Shown: piece after piece, positions 42,632 to 51,511 of the stretch
How the letters are laid out: every line of letters begins with the position of its first letter
Numbering within the stretch: position 1 is the first letter of the stretch
DNA from: Clostridiales bacterium
Lineage (GTDB): Bacteria; Bacillota; Clostridia; Christensenellales; Aristaeellaceae
Assembly (NCBI GenBank): GCA_004556155.1
Contig: SFIM01000003.1
Span: 1-64,000, forward strand
Reading direction: 5' to 3'
Length of the DNA stretch: 64,000 bases
Made by a program: the position numbers and the translations under genes
Notes under the pieces: generated by a model
What the model was told of the DNA's origin: nothing
Seen by the model: only the letters and a program-made list of their open reading frames with translations
Databases searched by the model: none

Positions 42632-43429
42632 TCAGTTGGTGCCGATGCTCATGGTTTCGGGCAGGGTAGAACCGCCGTCGATGACCACCTGAGAACCGGT
42701 CAGGTAGCTGGCCTCGTCGCTGCCCAGGAAGGCGAACAGCTCGCCCACTTCGATGGGCTTGGCCAGACGCTTCATCGGCACGCCGCGGGCGATATCGTTG
42801 ATCGCGCTCTCGGGATCTTCAGGATTGGATTCCAGCGCCATCTTTTCCACCATGGGGGTGCGGGCATAGCCCAGCTGAGAGCAGTTAACACGGATATTGC
42901 GGTTGGCATATTCCACAGCCAGGCACTTGGTCAGGCCGACCAGCGCAGCCTTGGTCATAGCATAGGCAGCCTCGCCAGCGTCAGCCACGATGTCGCCGGT
43001 CACGGAGGAGGCGATCACGATGCTGCCGCCGCCCTGCTTGAGCATATAGGGGATAACAGCCTTGCAGGTGTTCCAAACGCCCTTGATGTTCACGTCGATG
43101 TGGAAATCGCGCACGGCATCGGTCATTTCTTCAAAGGGAGCCAGGCGGCATACGCCGGCGTTGCAGCAGGCGATGTTCACTTCGCCAAAGGCCTCGGCAG
43201 CCTTGGCAGCGGCGGCCTTCATCTGCTCGGGATCGGCCACGTTGGCCACGCAGGTAACGATCTCAGCGTTGTATTCTTTGCGCAGCTTTTCGGCGGTCTT
43301 TTCCACTTCGGGGGACAGATCCACCATGCACAGCTTGGCGCCATACTTGGCATACGCGGTGGCGATGCCTTCGCCCAGGCCTACCGCAGCGCCAGTGATC
43401 AGAGCAACTTTACCAGTCAGCTTAGCCAT
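42632..43429 (-). CDS. SDR family NAD(P)-dependent oxidoreductase
   Basis: A 265-residue classical short-chain dehydrogenase. The nucleotide loop is TGAAVGLGEG (12-21), then NAGV, the catalytic Ser in IVIASSVTGD, the Y-x-x-x-K in AAYAMTKAAL, and the usual C-terminal YLTGSQVVIDGG. An Asp after strand 2 (CMVDLS) favours NAD over NADP. It lies 84 bases after the first APC permease gene, on the same strand, with AAGGAGA before its ATG. The pairing with amino acid-type permeases suggests that it oxidises an imported hydroxylated compound (inference). Confidence 0.92.
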   Translation of the reverse strand: MAKLTGKVALITGAAVGLGEGIATAYAKYGAKLCMVDLSPEVEKTAEKLRKEYNAEIVTCVANVADPEQMKAAAAKAAEAFGEVNIACCNAGVCRLAPFEEMTDAVRDFHIDVNIKGVWNTCKAVIPYMLKQGGGSIVIASSVTGDIVADAGEAAYAMTKAALVGLTKCLAVEYANRNIRVNCSQLGYARTPMVEKMALESNPEDPESAINDIARGVPMKRLAKPIEVGELFAFLGSDEASYLTGSQVVIDGGSTLPETMSIGTN

Positions 43430-43513
43430 AGTAATAATCTCCTTTTCAGTTTAGATTAAAATATGGGAGCGGTACGGCGCGGCAAGGCGCCGTCCGCGGG
43501 GAACGCGATGAAA

Positions 43514-44932
43514 TTAGAATTCCTTGGAGCCGTCGGGGGTATCGATGACCACCTTGGACTTCTTCCAGCGTACCAGCACCATCCACAGCCAGATGCAGGC
43601 GCCGATGCCCAGGTAGATGCCAAAGCAGATCCAGGAGTCCTTGCCCTGGCCCAGGGTGCAGAAGTAAGCGATGGCGATCATGATGATCATGGCCAGGAAG
43701 CGGGTGAAGTTGCCGCCCTTGACCAGATTCTTGTTGCCTACATACCATTCGGGGTGCTTTTTGTGAATCAGCACAGCCGAGATCATGGTGATGGCATAGG
43801 CGCAGGCGCAGCCGAAGGACATGAGGTTGAAGAAGCTGTTCATGAAGGAACCAGCGTTCATCAGCAGGATGAAGATCAGGCTGATGCCCAGCAGGAAGAT
43901 ATTGGGCAGGATGGGCTGCTGATGGCGATTCACATAGGTGAAGGCCTTGGGCAGGAAGTTCTTCTTACCCATGGAGTACATCATGCGCACGGTGGACATC
44001 CAGAAGCCCAGGATGGAAGCGGTCATGCCCAGCAGCACGGAGATCACAGCGTAGATCATGGGCCATACGCGCCAGCCAAGCAGATTCTGCATCGCGCGGA
44101 TGGTCATGAAGCCCGTATCGCCAACGCCGTCAGCCAGCAGCACAGCGGGCTTGTCCAGGCCGGCCACACAGAAGAAGAAGATCGCGTAGATCACGCCGCA
44201 GGTCAGCACGGAACCGCAGATGGCCTTCTTGGTGTTGCTGATGGGGAAGTCGCCTTCCTCCACCATCTGAGGCACGGTTTCAAAGCCGAAGTAGGGGGTG
44301 ATCAGCAGCGCCATACCGATGATCCAGCCGGGGATACCGCCGGTGGTTTCGATATTGGAGAAGTTGAACATACCAGCCAGGTTGCTGATGCTCCAGTGAC
44401 CCGAGGTCAGCACCAGCACGGCGGTCAGCAGTGTGGTGGCGATGTTGGCAAACAGGCAGAAGGCCTGCACCTTGACCAGGAAGGTGATGTTCTGCATGCT
44501 CATGGCAAATACCAGCAGCAGGATCACAACGCCGATGCCCACAATGCCAATGGTGGGGATGGCCAGGCCGAAGATTTCCTTAAAGAAGGTAGCGATGGCC
44601 ATGCACACAGCCGGGGGAACGGAGATCCAGGCAGCCATGATCAGCCAGGAGGCCAGGAAGCCCACGTGCTTGTTCATGCCCACGGTGTTGTAGATCAGTT
44701 CGCCGCCGGAGGTGTGGAACAGCGGAGAAAGCTCGCTGTACACCAGCGCAACGGGCAGGATCGCCAGCGTCATCAGCGCGAAGGCCAGGAAGGTGCCCGC
44801 GCCGCAGTAAGAGAAGAACACGGAATCCCAGTAGCTAACGTAGGTGAAGATGGAGCCTGTCGCAACGGTGTAGACGAAGATCAGGCCCAGACTCTTTTTG
44901 AGTCCACTCTCTTTCTTTTCGATTGAAGGCAT
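43514..44932 (-). CDS. APC family amino acid permease (first copy)
   Basis: A 472-residue transporter with about twelve membrane helices. The start at 44932 (MPSIEKKESG) follows AAGGAGGAG; a longer frame to 44959 has no ribosome site. Conserved segments are YWDSVFFSYCGAGTFLAF, GGELIYNTVGMNKH and YFGFETVPQMVEEGDF. It is a paralogue of the permease at 41.1-42.5 kb and probably arose with it by duplication. It is the first gene of an operon with the SDR gene and has a strong promoter. Confidence 0.92.
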   Translation of the reverse strand: MPSIEKKESGLKKSLGLIFVYTVATGSIFTYVSYWDSVFFSYCGAGTFLAFALMTLAILPVALVYSELSPLFHTSGGELIYNTVGMNKHVGFLASWLIMAAWISVPPAVCMAIATFFKEIFGLAIPTIGIVGIGVVILLLVFAMSMQNITFLVKVQAFCLFANIATTLLTAVLVLTSGHWSISNLAGMFNFSNIETTGGIPGWIIGMALLITPYFGFETVPQMVEEGDFPISNTKKAICGSVLTCGVIYAIFFFCVAGLDKPAVLLADGVGDTGFMTIRAMQNLLGWRVWPMIYAVISVLLGMTASILGFWMSTVRMMYSMGKKNFLPKAFTYVNRHQQPILPNIFLLGISLIFILLMNAGSFMNSFFNLMSFGCACAYAITMISAVLIHKKHPEWYVGNKNLVKGGNFTRFLAMIIMIAIAYFCTLGQGKDSWICFGIYLGIGACIWLWMVLVRWKKSKVVIDTPDGSKEF

Positions 44933-44957
44933 ATACTGTCTCCTCCTTTGCGCCGCC

Positions 44958-44985
44958 ATTATAACACTTTCTATTTATTTTTCAA
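44958..44985 (-). promoter_or_regulatory. Sigma-A promoter of the permease-SDR operon
   Basis: On the minus strand TTGAAA, 16 bases, exact TATAAT, 26 bases before the start codon. Confidence 0.8.
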
Positions 44986-45319
44986 GTATTCGGTTATCGA
45001 TTAATATTCATCATTTGGTCAGTTTAATACCAGTGTATGCATTAAATGTCCGATTTTTGCCACATTGTGGCAGTTTTGATCGATTTGCGCATTTGCGGAA
45101 GGAGCGCCCAAAAAACGTTGTATTTTCGCTGTTTTTAAACGTTTGTTTATGTTTTTTCTTTGTTTTGTTTCCTTTTGCAATATTTCAGTTTGCGCAACAA
45201 TTGATCTATTTGTGTCATAATCGTGTCAATCTTATCGATATTGCTTAATTTTTATTTGTTCCGCGCGATTTTGCATCAGCAGCCAAAATTTATGGAAATA
45301 CTTCGCTCTTTAAATCATC
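44986..45319. other. AT-rich gene-free stretch upstream of the permease operon
   Basis: No gene on either strand. It is much more AT-rich than its surroundings and holds several T and A tracts and a CCACATTGTGG palindrome at about 45060-45070. Such a long AT-rich region before a strong promoter is compatible with regulator binding, but no specific site can be named. Confidence 0.5.
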
Positions 45320-45350
45320 AAAAAAAGCCATTCCCCATATAGGAAACGGC
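45320..45350 (-). terminator. Terminator after the MntR-like regulator gene
   Basis: GCCATTCCCC pairs with GGAAACGGC with two wobble pairs, and seven T follow on the minus strand. Confidence 0.7.
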
Positions 45351-45369
45351 CTGAAAGCACAAAAACGTT

Positions 45370-45741
45370 TTATTTTCTTGCGCTTAGCGCATGTCTTTTA
45401 ATCGCTTCGTAGGTCTGTTCGCTCAAATCATGCTCCACCTTGCAGGCGTCCTCCAGCGCAGTTTCCTCATCCACCCCCAGTTTCATAAAGAAGGAGGACA
45501 GCGTCTTATGCCGCTCGTACACCCGTTCCGCAATGGCCAAGCCGCTCTCTGTCAGGGTAATCAGCCCTTCCTTATCCATGGTGATGTAGCCGTTTTGCCG
45601 CAGCCGCTTGGTGGCGTAGCTCACGCTGGGCTTGGTCACGTTCAGCTCGTTTGCAATATCAATAGAACGAATATAGCCAAAGCGCTCCTGCATCATCAGC
45701 ATCGCTTCCAAATAATCCTCGGAGGATTCCAAAATTCGCAT
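45370..45741 (-). CDS. MntR/DtxR family metal-dependent regulator
   Basis: A 123-residue protein with the N-terminal winged helix (SSEDYLEAMLMMQ, DIANELNVTKPSVSYATKRL) and the metal-binding dimerisation domain (GLITLTESGLAIAERVYERH, EEDACKVEHDLSEQT) of the iron/manganese regulators. The SH3-like third domain of DtxR is absent, as in MntR. It has its own promoter and terminator. No metal transporter is adjacent, so targets are not visible. Confidence 0.9.
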   Translation of the reverse strand: MRILESSEDYLEAMLMMQERFGYIRSIDIANELNVTKPSVSYATKRLRQNGYITMDKEGLITLTESGLAIAERVYERHKTLSSFFMKLGVDEETALEDACKVEHDLSEQTYEAIKRHALSARK

Positions 45742-45770
45742 TCCAAAATCACCTGCTCTCTCATCATCTT

Positions 45771-45799
45771 ATCTTATCATAAAAGGCGGCAAAAAGCAA
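45771..45799 (-). promoter_or_regulatory. Promoter of the MntR-like regulator gene
   Basis: On the minus strand TTGCTT, 17 bases, TAAGAT, 30 bases before the start codon. Confidence 0.5.
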
Positions 45800-45806
45800 G
45801 ATCTGG

Positions 45807-45865
45807 AATGTAAATTAGCGGGGCCACCATGAAATGTAAATTGGCGGTAAATTAGCGGGGGCACC
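45807..45865. repeat. Short direct repeats, possible insertion-sequence scar
   Basis: AATGTAAATTAGCGGGG and AATGTAAATTGGCGG followed by TAAATTAGCGGGGG give three close copies of one unit, twice ending in (G)CCACC/GCACC. The pattern resembles the terminal repeats of an insertion sequence, but no transposase is near. It lies just before the cas3 promoter. Confidence 0.5.
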
Positions 45866-45882
45866 TACAAATGCATAAAACA

Positions 45883-45911
45883 TTGACTTTGGGGTTGGCA
45901 TCGTGTATTAT
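45883..45911 (+). promoter_or_regulatory. Probable promoter of the cas operon
   Basis: TTGACT, 17 bases, TATTAT (overlapping a TATAAT two bases further), about 105 bases upstream of the cas3 start. No other candidate is as good. Confidence 0.6.
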
Positions 45912-46016
45912 AATGATTATGAAGACACCATCCCTACAATACATCGTACATCTTTATTTCTCAATGCATGAGAACAAGATTTACTCTTTTGTACCGTTAC
46001 CAAAGAGGAGAAAATT

Positions 46017-48185
46017 GTGCAATACTATGCGCATGTTCGAACATCGGAACCCGATGGAGAGCCCGTTTACCAAACCGTGACCGCTCATCTAATGGGGACG
46101 GCCGCGCTATGCCGTGCTTTCGCTGCCGATTTTGGTGCGGCAAACGAAGGCGAAATGGCTGGTCTCGCGCATGATATAGGCAAATATACACCTGGTTTTC
46201 AGCATCGTTTGCTGGATAATGGCCCCATTGTGGATCACGCCACAGCCGGGGCAATTGCCTGTGCCAGGCAAAATCATGGACTGATTGCCGCATGCGTCGC
46301 TGGACATCACGGTGGATTGCAGAACGTTGGTAATGTACACACCGATCAGCCAGGAGACAACACCCTGTATGGCCGGTTAAAAAAGGGAATTGCCGAGAAC
46401 TACCTGGAACAGTGCGACCCAAGCAGCATTTGTCTGCCCCAGATCCCCCCACGCACAATGCAGGATAAATTGCAAGCATCCTTCTGGATTCGCATGCTAT
46501 ATTCCTGCCTGGTAGACGCAGATTTTCTGGATACCGAGCAATTTATGCAGGGGGATCGCGGGCGCGGCGTGTACGACAGCATGGAAACGCTGTTTGACCG
46601 CTTGCAGACATATATTCGTCCATGGCAAAATCCAACAACAACGCTCAATCGGCTGCGCTGCGATATTTTAAGCGCCTGTATGGAGGCAGGCAGCAAGCCC
46701 AAGGGCATCTATACGTTGACTGTGCCGACCGGCGGCGGTAAAACAGTTGCCTCCCTGGCTTTCGCATTGCGGCATGCGCTGACGCACAAAATGCGCCGGA
46801 TTGTCTATGTAATTCCATATACTTCCATCATCGAACAAAATGCCAGCGTTTTTCAGGATATTCTGGGAAGGCAAAACGTACTGGAGCATCATTCCGGCGT
46901 GCAGTTTGATTTAAGCGACGGCGCGCCGCCCGAGCAAATTGCAAAAGCGCTGGCGTCAGAAAACTGGGATATGCCAGTAATCGTCACTACGGCGGTGCAA
47001 TTATTTGAATCCATGTATGCCAATCGTTCTTCCAGATGCCGAAAGCTGCACAATCTGGCCAACAGCGTGATTATCTTTGACGAAGCACAGATGCTGCCGC
47101 TGCCGCATTTGCGCCCCTGCATAGCTGCAATAGCCGCATTGGCTGGGCAATTCGATGCTACGGTGGTACTCTGCACTGCTACACAGCCTGCGCTGGACGA
47201 TCTGATGCGCGCCTATGCGCCCAATTGCTCCATTTCTGAACTATGCCCACAAACACGCAGTCTGTATGCACGCTTCCGCCGTGTTTCATTTCAGCAGGCA
47301 GGGCAGCTGACAGATGATGCGCTGGCCGGACAGCTTAGCGCGCAGCAGCAAGCCCTGTGCATTGTCAACAGCCGCAAGGCAGCACAGCGTTTATTTGAGC
47401 TGCTGCCGCAGAAAGGCAGCTTTCATCTTTCCACGCTGATGGTGCCTGCCCACAGGCAGTCTGTATTGCGGGAAATCCGCAACCGGCTGCAATGCGGCGT
47501 TCCCTGCCGGGTTGTTTCTACCTCGTTGATTGAAGCGGGTGTAGATGTGGATTTCCCGATGGTTTATCGGGAAATGGCGGGCCTGGATTCCATCCTGCAA
47601 GCCGCAGGGCGATGCAATCGGGAAGGAAAGCGCCCAGCCAGCGAAAGCACTGTTATGATTTTTGAGCGCACGGAGCCACCACCTTTGCTCTTCCGCACGG
47701 CCATCGGCGCGGCGCGGGAAGCGCTGTCAGGCGGGCAGGAACCGAACGCACCGGAAACCATGGGACGCTATTTTCAGTGCCTGCGTAGCCTCAGCGGCGA
47801 TCATCTGGATAAGCTGGGCGTTATCGATGCCTTTGAGCACGGCCTGTGCGGCTGCGATTATCCGTTTCAAACCGTTGCGGAGAGATTTCACCTGATCGAC
47901 CGCAATACGCGCACTGTTTATATACCCTACGGAGAAGGAATCGACCTGATCCAGCAGCTGCAGTCGGGACAATGCTCAAAAGCGTTATACCGCAGCCTGG
48001 GGCGTTATGCAGTATCCATATACGAGCCGCATTTCCAGGCACTTTACGCCGCAGGCGCGCTAATGACAGCCAATGAAGTACCCACATTGGATCAGGACAG
48101 CGCCATATTGATAGATTCAAAGCTATACGACAATGCATTGGGCCTTTCGCTGGAGCCGGAGAGCGGAAAGGCGCAGTTTATCTGA
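46017..48185 (+). CDS. cas3: CRISPR-associated helicase/nuclease Cas3 (type I-C)
   Basis: The effector nuclease that unwinds and degrades the DNA marked by Cascade. The 722-residue protein combines an N-terminal HD nuclease (H24, H52D53 in GLAHDIGKYTPGFQ) with a superfamily 2 helicase: Walker A PTGGGKTVASL (about 235-245), DEAQ box IFDEAQMLPL (about 352), and motif VI region LQAAGRCNREG (about 525). The start is GTG at 46017 with AGAGGAG eight bases upstream. All motifs are intact. It is the first gene of the locus, 53 bases before cas5. Confidence 0.96.
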   Translation: MQYYAHVRTSEPDGEPVYQTVTAHLMGTAALCRAFAADFGAANEGEMAGLAHDIGKYTPGFQHRLLDNGPIVDHATAGAIACARQNHGLIAACVAGHHGGLQNVGNVHTDQPGDNTLYGRLKKGIAENYLEQCDPSSICLPQIPPRTMQDKLQASFWIRMLYSCLVDADFLDTEQFMQGDRGRGVYDSMETLFDRLQTYIRPWQNPTTTLNRLRCDILSACMEAGSKPKGIYTLTVPTGGGKTVASLAFALRHALTHKMRRIVYVIPYTSIIEQNASVFQDILGRQNVLEHHSGVQFDLSDGAPPEQIAKALASENWDMPVIVTTAVQLFESMYANRSSRCRKLHNLANSVIIFDEAQMLPLPHLRPCIAAIAALAGQFDATVVLCTATQPALDDLMRAYAPNCSISELCPQTRSLYARFRRVSFQQAGQLTDDALAGQLSAQQQALCIVNSRKAAQRLFELLPQKGSFHLSTLMVPAHRQSVLREIRNRLQCGVPCRVVSTSLIEAGVDVDFPMVYREMAGLDSILQAAGRCNREGKRPASESTVMIFERTEPPPLLFRTAIGAAREALSGGQEPNAPETMGRYFQCLRSLSGDHLDKLGVIDAFEHGLCGCDYPFQTVAERFHLIDRNTRTVYIPYGEGIDLIQQLQSGQCSKALYRSLGRYAVSIYEPHFQALYAAGALMTANEVPTLDQDSAILIDSKLYDNALGLSLEPESGKAQFI

Positions 48186-48238
48186 AATTCATCCGCGCTG
48201 GATGACACTATAAATAATATTAGAAAGGAAGGGATGAT

Positions 48239-48901
48239 ATGGCCATTCAAGTGGAGGTCTGGGGCGATTATGCCTGCTTTACAAGGCCGGAAATGAAAAC
48301 TGAGCGCGTCAGTTATGACATAATGACGCCCTCGGCGGCGCGCGGTCTGCTGGAAAGCATCTATTGGCATCCCGGCTTCCGGTGGATCATTGAGCGCATT
48401 CATGTATGCAGTCCGATTCGCTTTACCAACATTCGCCGAAACGAGGTAAAGGATACGATCAGCGCCAGGAAGGTCAAGGGGGTTATGGAAAAGGGCTGCG
48501 GCGAATTATACCTGACTGCGCCGGACAGCATCCAGCAGCGCGCGGCCATGGTGCTGCGCGACGTGCGCTATGTCATCGATGCGCACTTTGAAATGACGGA
48601 TCATGCCGCGCCTGGGGATAATCCCGGCAAGTTCCAGGATATTATCAAGCGGCGATTGGAACGCGGCCAGTTTTACAGCATGCCTTACCTGGGTACGCGG
48701 GAATTTGCCGCGCATTTCCAGCGCTGCGCGGAGCTGCCGCCCTGCCCGGAGGAGCTGCGCGGCACGCAAAGCCTTGGCTGGATGCTGTGGGATATGGATT
48801 ACAGCGATCCAAAGAACATTACGCCCCACTTTTTCAGGGCCGTGCTGACTGATGGCGTGCTTCATGTTCCGCAGCCGGGCAGCGAGGAGGTACGCGCATG
48901 A
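48239..48901 (+). CDS. cas5c: CRISPR-associated protein Cas5 (type I-C, Cas5d)
   Basis: A 220-residue RAMP-fold protein. In type I-C it replaces Cas6 as the endonuclease that cuts the repeat transcript and then stays on the 5' handle of the crRNA. The segments VEVWGDYACFTRPEMK, YDIMTPSAARGLLESI and WIIERIHVCSPIRFTNIRRNEV are those of the I-C subgroup. GAAAGGAAGGG precedes the ATG. It overlaps cas8c by four bases. Confidence 0.95.
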   Translation: MAIQVEVWGDYACFTRPEMKTERVSYDIMTPSAARGLLESIYWHPGFRWIIERIHVCSPIRFTNIRRNEVKDTISARKVKGVMEKGCGELYLTAPDSIQQRAAMVLRDVRYVIDAHFEMTDHAAPGDNPGKFQDIIKRRLERGQFYSMPYLGTREFAAHFQRCAELPPCPEELRGTQSLGWMLWDMDYSDPKNITPHFFRAVLTDGVLHVPQPGSEEVRA

Positions 48902-50628
48902 TTCTGCAAGCCTTAACCCGCTGCTATAAAGATCTCCTGCAGCGCGGAGAGATTGCCGCGCCTGGCTGGAGCCCGGCCAAAATCAGCTTTGCACTGTGTC
49001 TGGACGCGGATGGACGATTGACGCAGGTAATCCCCACCATGCAGGAAACCCTGATCGGCAAGAAAACGGTGCTGCGGCCGCAAAGCATCACGCTGCCTGC
49101 GGCGGCCAAAAAGACCAGCGGAGTCAGTTCAAATTTTCTGTGGGAAAACTCTGGCTACCTGCTGGGAATCAAACAAGGAGAGGCGGCCTCACGCAGCCAG
49201 AGGTGCTTTGACGCCGCAGCGGATTTGCATCACACCATCCTGGATGGCGTGGATTCCCCCGTCGCACGCGCCATCTTAGCTTTCTTTGATTGCTGGCAGC
49301 CGCAGGATGCCGCTAAGCACCCGGCCTTGTCCGGACAGCTGGATGAAATCACGGCAGGCGGCAATCTGCTTTTCCGCGTGGATGGATGTTATCCGCAGGA
49401 AGATCCGGCCATTCGGGAAGCATGGAATCGATACACCAATCAAGACGGAAGCAATACTCGAATGCAATGTCTGGTGACAGGCCGCATGGATACAATTCCC
49501 GCCATCCATCCATCTGTGAAAGGTGTGAAAAACGCACAGTCCAGCGGGGCTGCGCTGGTCTCGTTCAACGCGCCTGCGTTTTGCTCCTACGGCCATGAGC
49601 AGAATTTCAACGCGCCCGTAGGCAGCTATGCAGCCTTTGCCTATACCGCCGCGCTCAACCATCTGCTGGCGGACAAAAACAACGTGCAGCAGATCGGCGA
49701 TACAACCGTGGTTTGCTGGGCGGAGGGCGCGGAGCCCGTTTATCAGGATCTGGGCATGTCGCTGCTGTTTGGCGGCGAATACCCTGGGTTATCGGATAAC
49801 GAGCTGCGCGCGGTGCTCAAGCGCCTGGCAGACGGGCTTCCATGCGAGGAGCTGGGCGTCGACCCCAGCCGGCCGTTCTATATTCTGGGTCTTGCCCCAA
49901 ACGCCGCGCGGCTTTCGGTGCGCTTCTTTTTGCGGGACAGCTTTGGCAGGCTGATGAAGAACATCAACGCGCACTATGAGCGGCTGGAAATCACAGGCGC
50001 GCAGCGTGAAACCCTGCCGCTGTGGGCACTGCTGCGCGAAACAGTAAACCCCAACGCCCGCGAAAAAGTCCCCTCTCCCGCCATGGCGGGCGCGACGGCG
50101 CGCGCGGTATTTTCCGGCACGCCATATCCAGCATCACTGCTGGAGGCCGTCATGCTGCGCATCCGGGCCGAGCGAAGCATTACCTGGGGCCGGGCGGCCA
50201 TCCTGAAAGCATACTATCTGAAAAATCCCCATGCAGACTGTCCCGAGGAGGTATTAACCGTGGGTCTGAATGAAACCAGTACCAATCCAGCCTATACGCT
50301 TGGCCGCCTATTCGCGGTATATGAAGCCGTGCAGCAGGCAGCCAACCCTGGCATCAACGCAACGATCAAGGATAAGTACTTTAACTCAGCGGCAGCCATG
50401 CCGGCAAGCATCTTTCCGGTGCTGAACAATCTGTATCAAAAGCACCTGCGCAAGCTGAACACCGGCAGCCGCATCGTCTACGACCGGCAGGTCAGCGCGC
50501 TAAAGGGCATTCTTGATGACAGCTATCCTGCGCGTATGACGCTTGCGCAGCAGGGCTCGTTTGACCTTGGCTACTATCATCAGAAGCAAAAACGATATAC
50601 CAAAAAGGAGGAAAATGAAAATGTCTGA
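48898..50628 (+). CDS. cas8c: CRISPR-associated protein Cas8c/Csd1
   Basis: The large subunit of the type I-C Cascade complex, responsible for PAM recognition. In this subtype an internal start in the gene commonly makes a small Cas11c subunit. The 576-residue length and segments such as NNVQQIGDTTVVCWAEGAE, LPLWALLRETVNP and YTLGRLFAVYEAVQQAA match Csd1. It is coupled to cas5 by an ATGA overlap, and its 3' end overlaps the start of cas7. Confidence 0.95.
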   Translation: MILQALTRCYKDLLQRGEIAAPGWSPAKISFALCLDADGRLTQVIPTMQETLIGKKTVLRPQSITLPAAAKKTSGVSSNFLWENSGYLLGIKQGEAASRSQRCFDAAADLHHTILDGVDSPVARAILAFFDCWQPQDAAKHPALSGQLDEITAGGNLLFRVDGCYPQEDPAIREAWNRYTNQDGSNTRMQCLVTGRMDTIPAIHPSVKGVKNAQSSGAALVSFNAPAFCSYGHEQNFNAPVGSYAAFAYTAALNHLLADKNNVQQIGDTTVVCWAEGAEPVYQDLGMSLLFGGEYPGLSDNELRAVLKRLADGLPCEELGVDPSRPFYILGLAPNAARLSVRFFLRDSFGRLMKNINAHYERLEITGAQRETLPLWALLRETVNPNAREKVPSPAMAGATARAVFSGTPYPASLLEAVMLRIRAERSITWGRAAILKAYYLKNPHADCPEEVLTVGLNETSTNPAYTLGRLFAVYEAVQQAANPGINATIKDKYFNSAAAMPASIFPVLNNLYQKHLRKLNTGSRIVYDRQVSALKGILDDSYPARMTLAQQGSFDLGYYHQKQKRYTKKEENENV

Positions 50629-51511
50629 GCCTATCCGGAACCGCTATGAATTCGTGATCTTCTTCGATGTCGAAAACGGAAATCCCAACGGTGATCCCGA
50701 CGCAGGCAACATGCCCCGCGTAGATCCGGAAACCGGCTATGGCCTGGTAACGGACGTGTGCCTGAAGCGTAAAATCCGCAACTATGTGGAAACAGTCAAA
50801 GAGGGCGAAAGCGGCTACCGCATCTATATTAAAGATAACGTGCCGCTCAATGCCAGCGATAAGGAGGCCTGCGCCTATCTGGGCGTGGATGCGGACAAGC
50901 TGAAGGAGGCAAAGAAAAAGGACGAGCACCTGGATGAAAAGCTACGGGATTTCATGTGCGCTAACTTCTACGATATCCGCACCTTCGGCGCAGTAATGAC
51001 CACCTTTGTAAAGGGCGCGCTGAACTGCGGACAGGTGCGCGGCCCGGTGCAGCTGGGCTTTGCCCGCAGCGTCGATCCCATCCTGCCGCAGGAAATTACC
51101 ATCACCCGCTCAGCCATTACCACCGAAGCTGATGCAGAGAAAAAAGGCATCGAAATGGGCCGTAAGTATATCGTTCCCTATGGCCTGTACCGGGCAGAGG
51201 GGTATATATCGGCCAATCTGGCCCGCAAGAGCACGGGCTTTTCGCAGGCTGATCTGGACCTGCTTTGGTCGGCCATCCTGAATATGTTTGAGAATGATCA
51301 TTCCGCAGCCCGGGGTAAAATGGCTGTGCGCAGGCTGATCATTTTCAAGCACGACAGCGAGCTGGGCTGTGCCCCCGCGCATAAGCTGTTTGAGCTGGTT
51401 CGCGCGCAGCGCTGCGGCGACACCGCCGTGCCCAGGAGCTTTTCCGACTACGCCATTACTGTGGACGAGGCGCATTTGCCCGCCGGCGTAACCTGCACGC
51501 AAATGGGGTGA
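50621..51511 (+). CDS. cas7c: CRISPR-associated protein Cas7 (type I-C, Csd2)
   Basis: The backbone subunit that polymerises along the crRNA. The 296-residue protein has the signature opening RNRYEFVIFFDVENGNPNGDPDAGNMPR and the DVCLKRKIRNYV segment. Two ATG codons are possible, 50615 and 50621; I use 50621 because its spacing to AAGGAGG is better. It overlaps the end of cas8c by eight bases and the start of cas4 by four. Confidence 0.95.
   Translation: MSEPIRNRYEFVIFFDVENGNPNGDPDAGNMPRVDPETGYGLVTDVCLKRKIRNYVETVKEGESGYRIYIKDNVPLNASDKEACAYLGVDADKLKEAKKKDEHLDEKLRDFMCANFYDIRTFGAVMTTFVKGALNCGQVRGPVQLGFARSVDPILPQEITITRSAITTEADAEKKGIEMGRKYIVPYGLYRAEGYISANLARKSTGFSQADLDLLWSAILNMFENDHSAARGKMAVRRLIIFKHDSELGCAPAHKLFELVRAQRCGDTAVPRSFSDYAITVDEAHLPAGVTCTQMG

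Noticed and set aside
40932..42692. Long plus-strand frames opposite the APC permeases and SDR gene (also 43463-44926)
   Set aside because: Antisense shadows rich in Gln, His, Asp and Gly; no ribosome sites and no recognisable domain.
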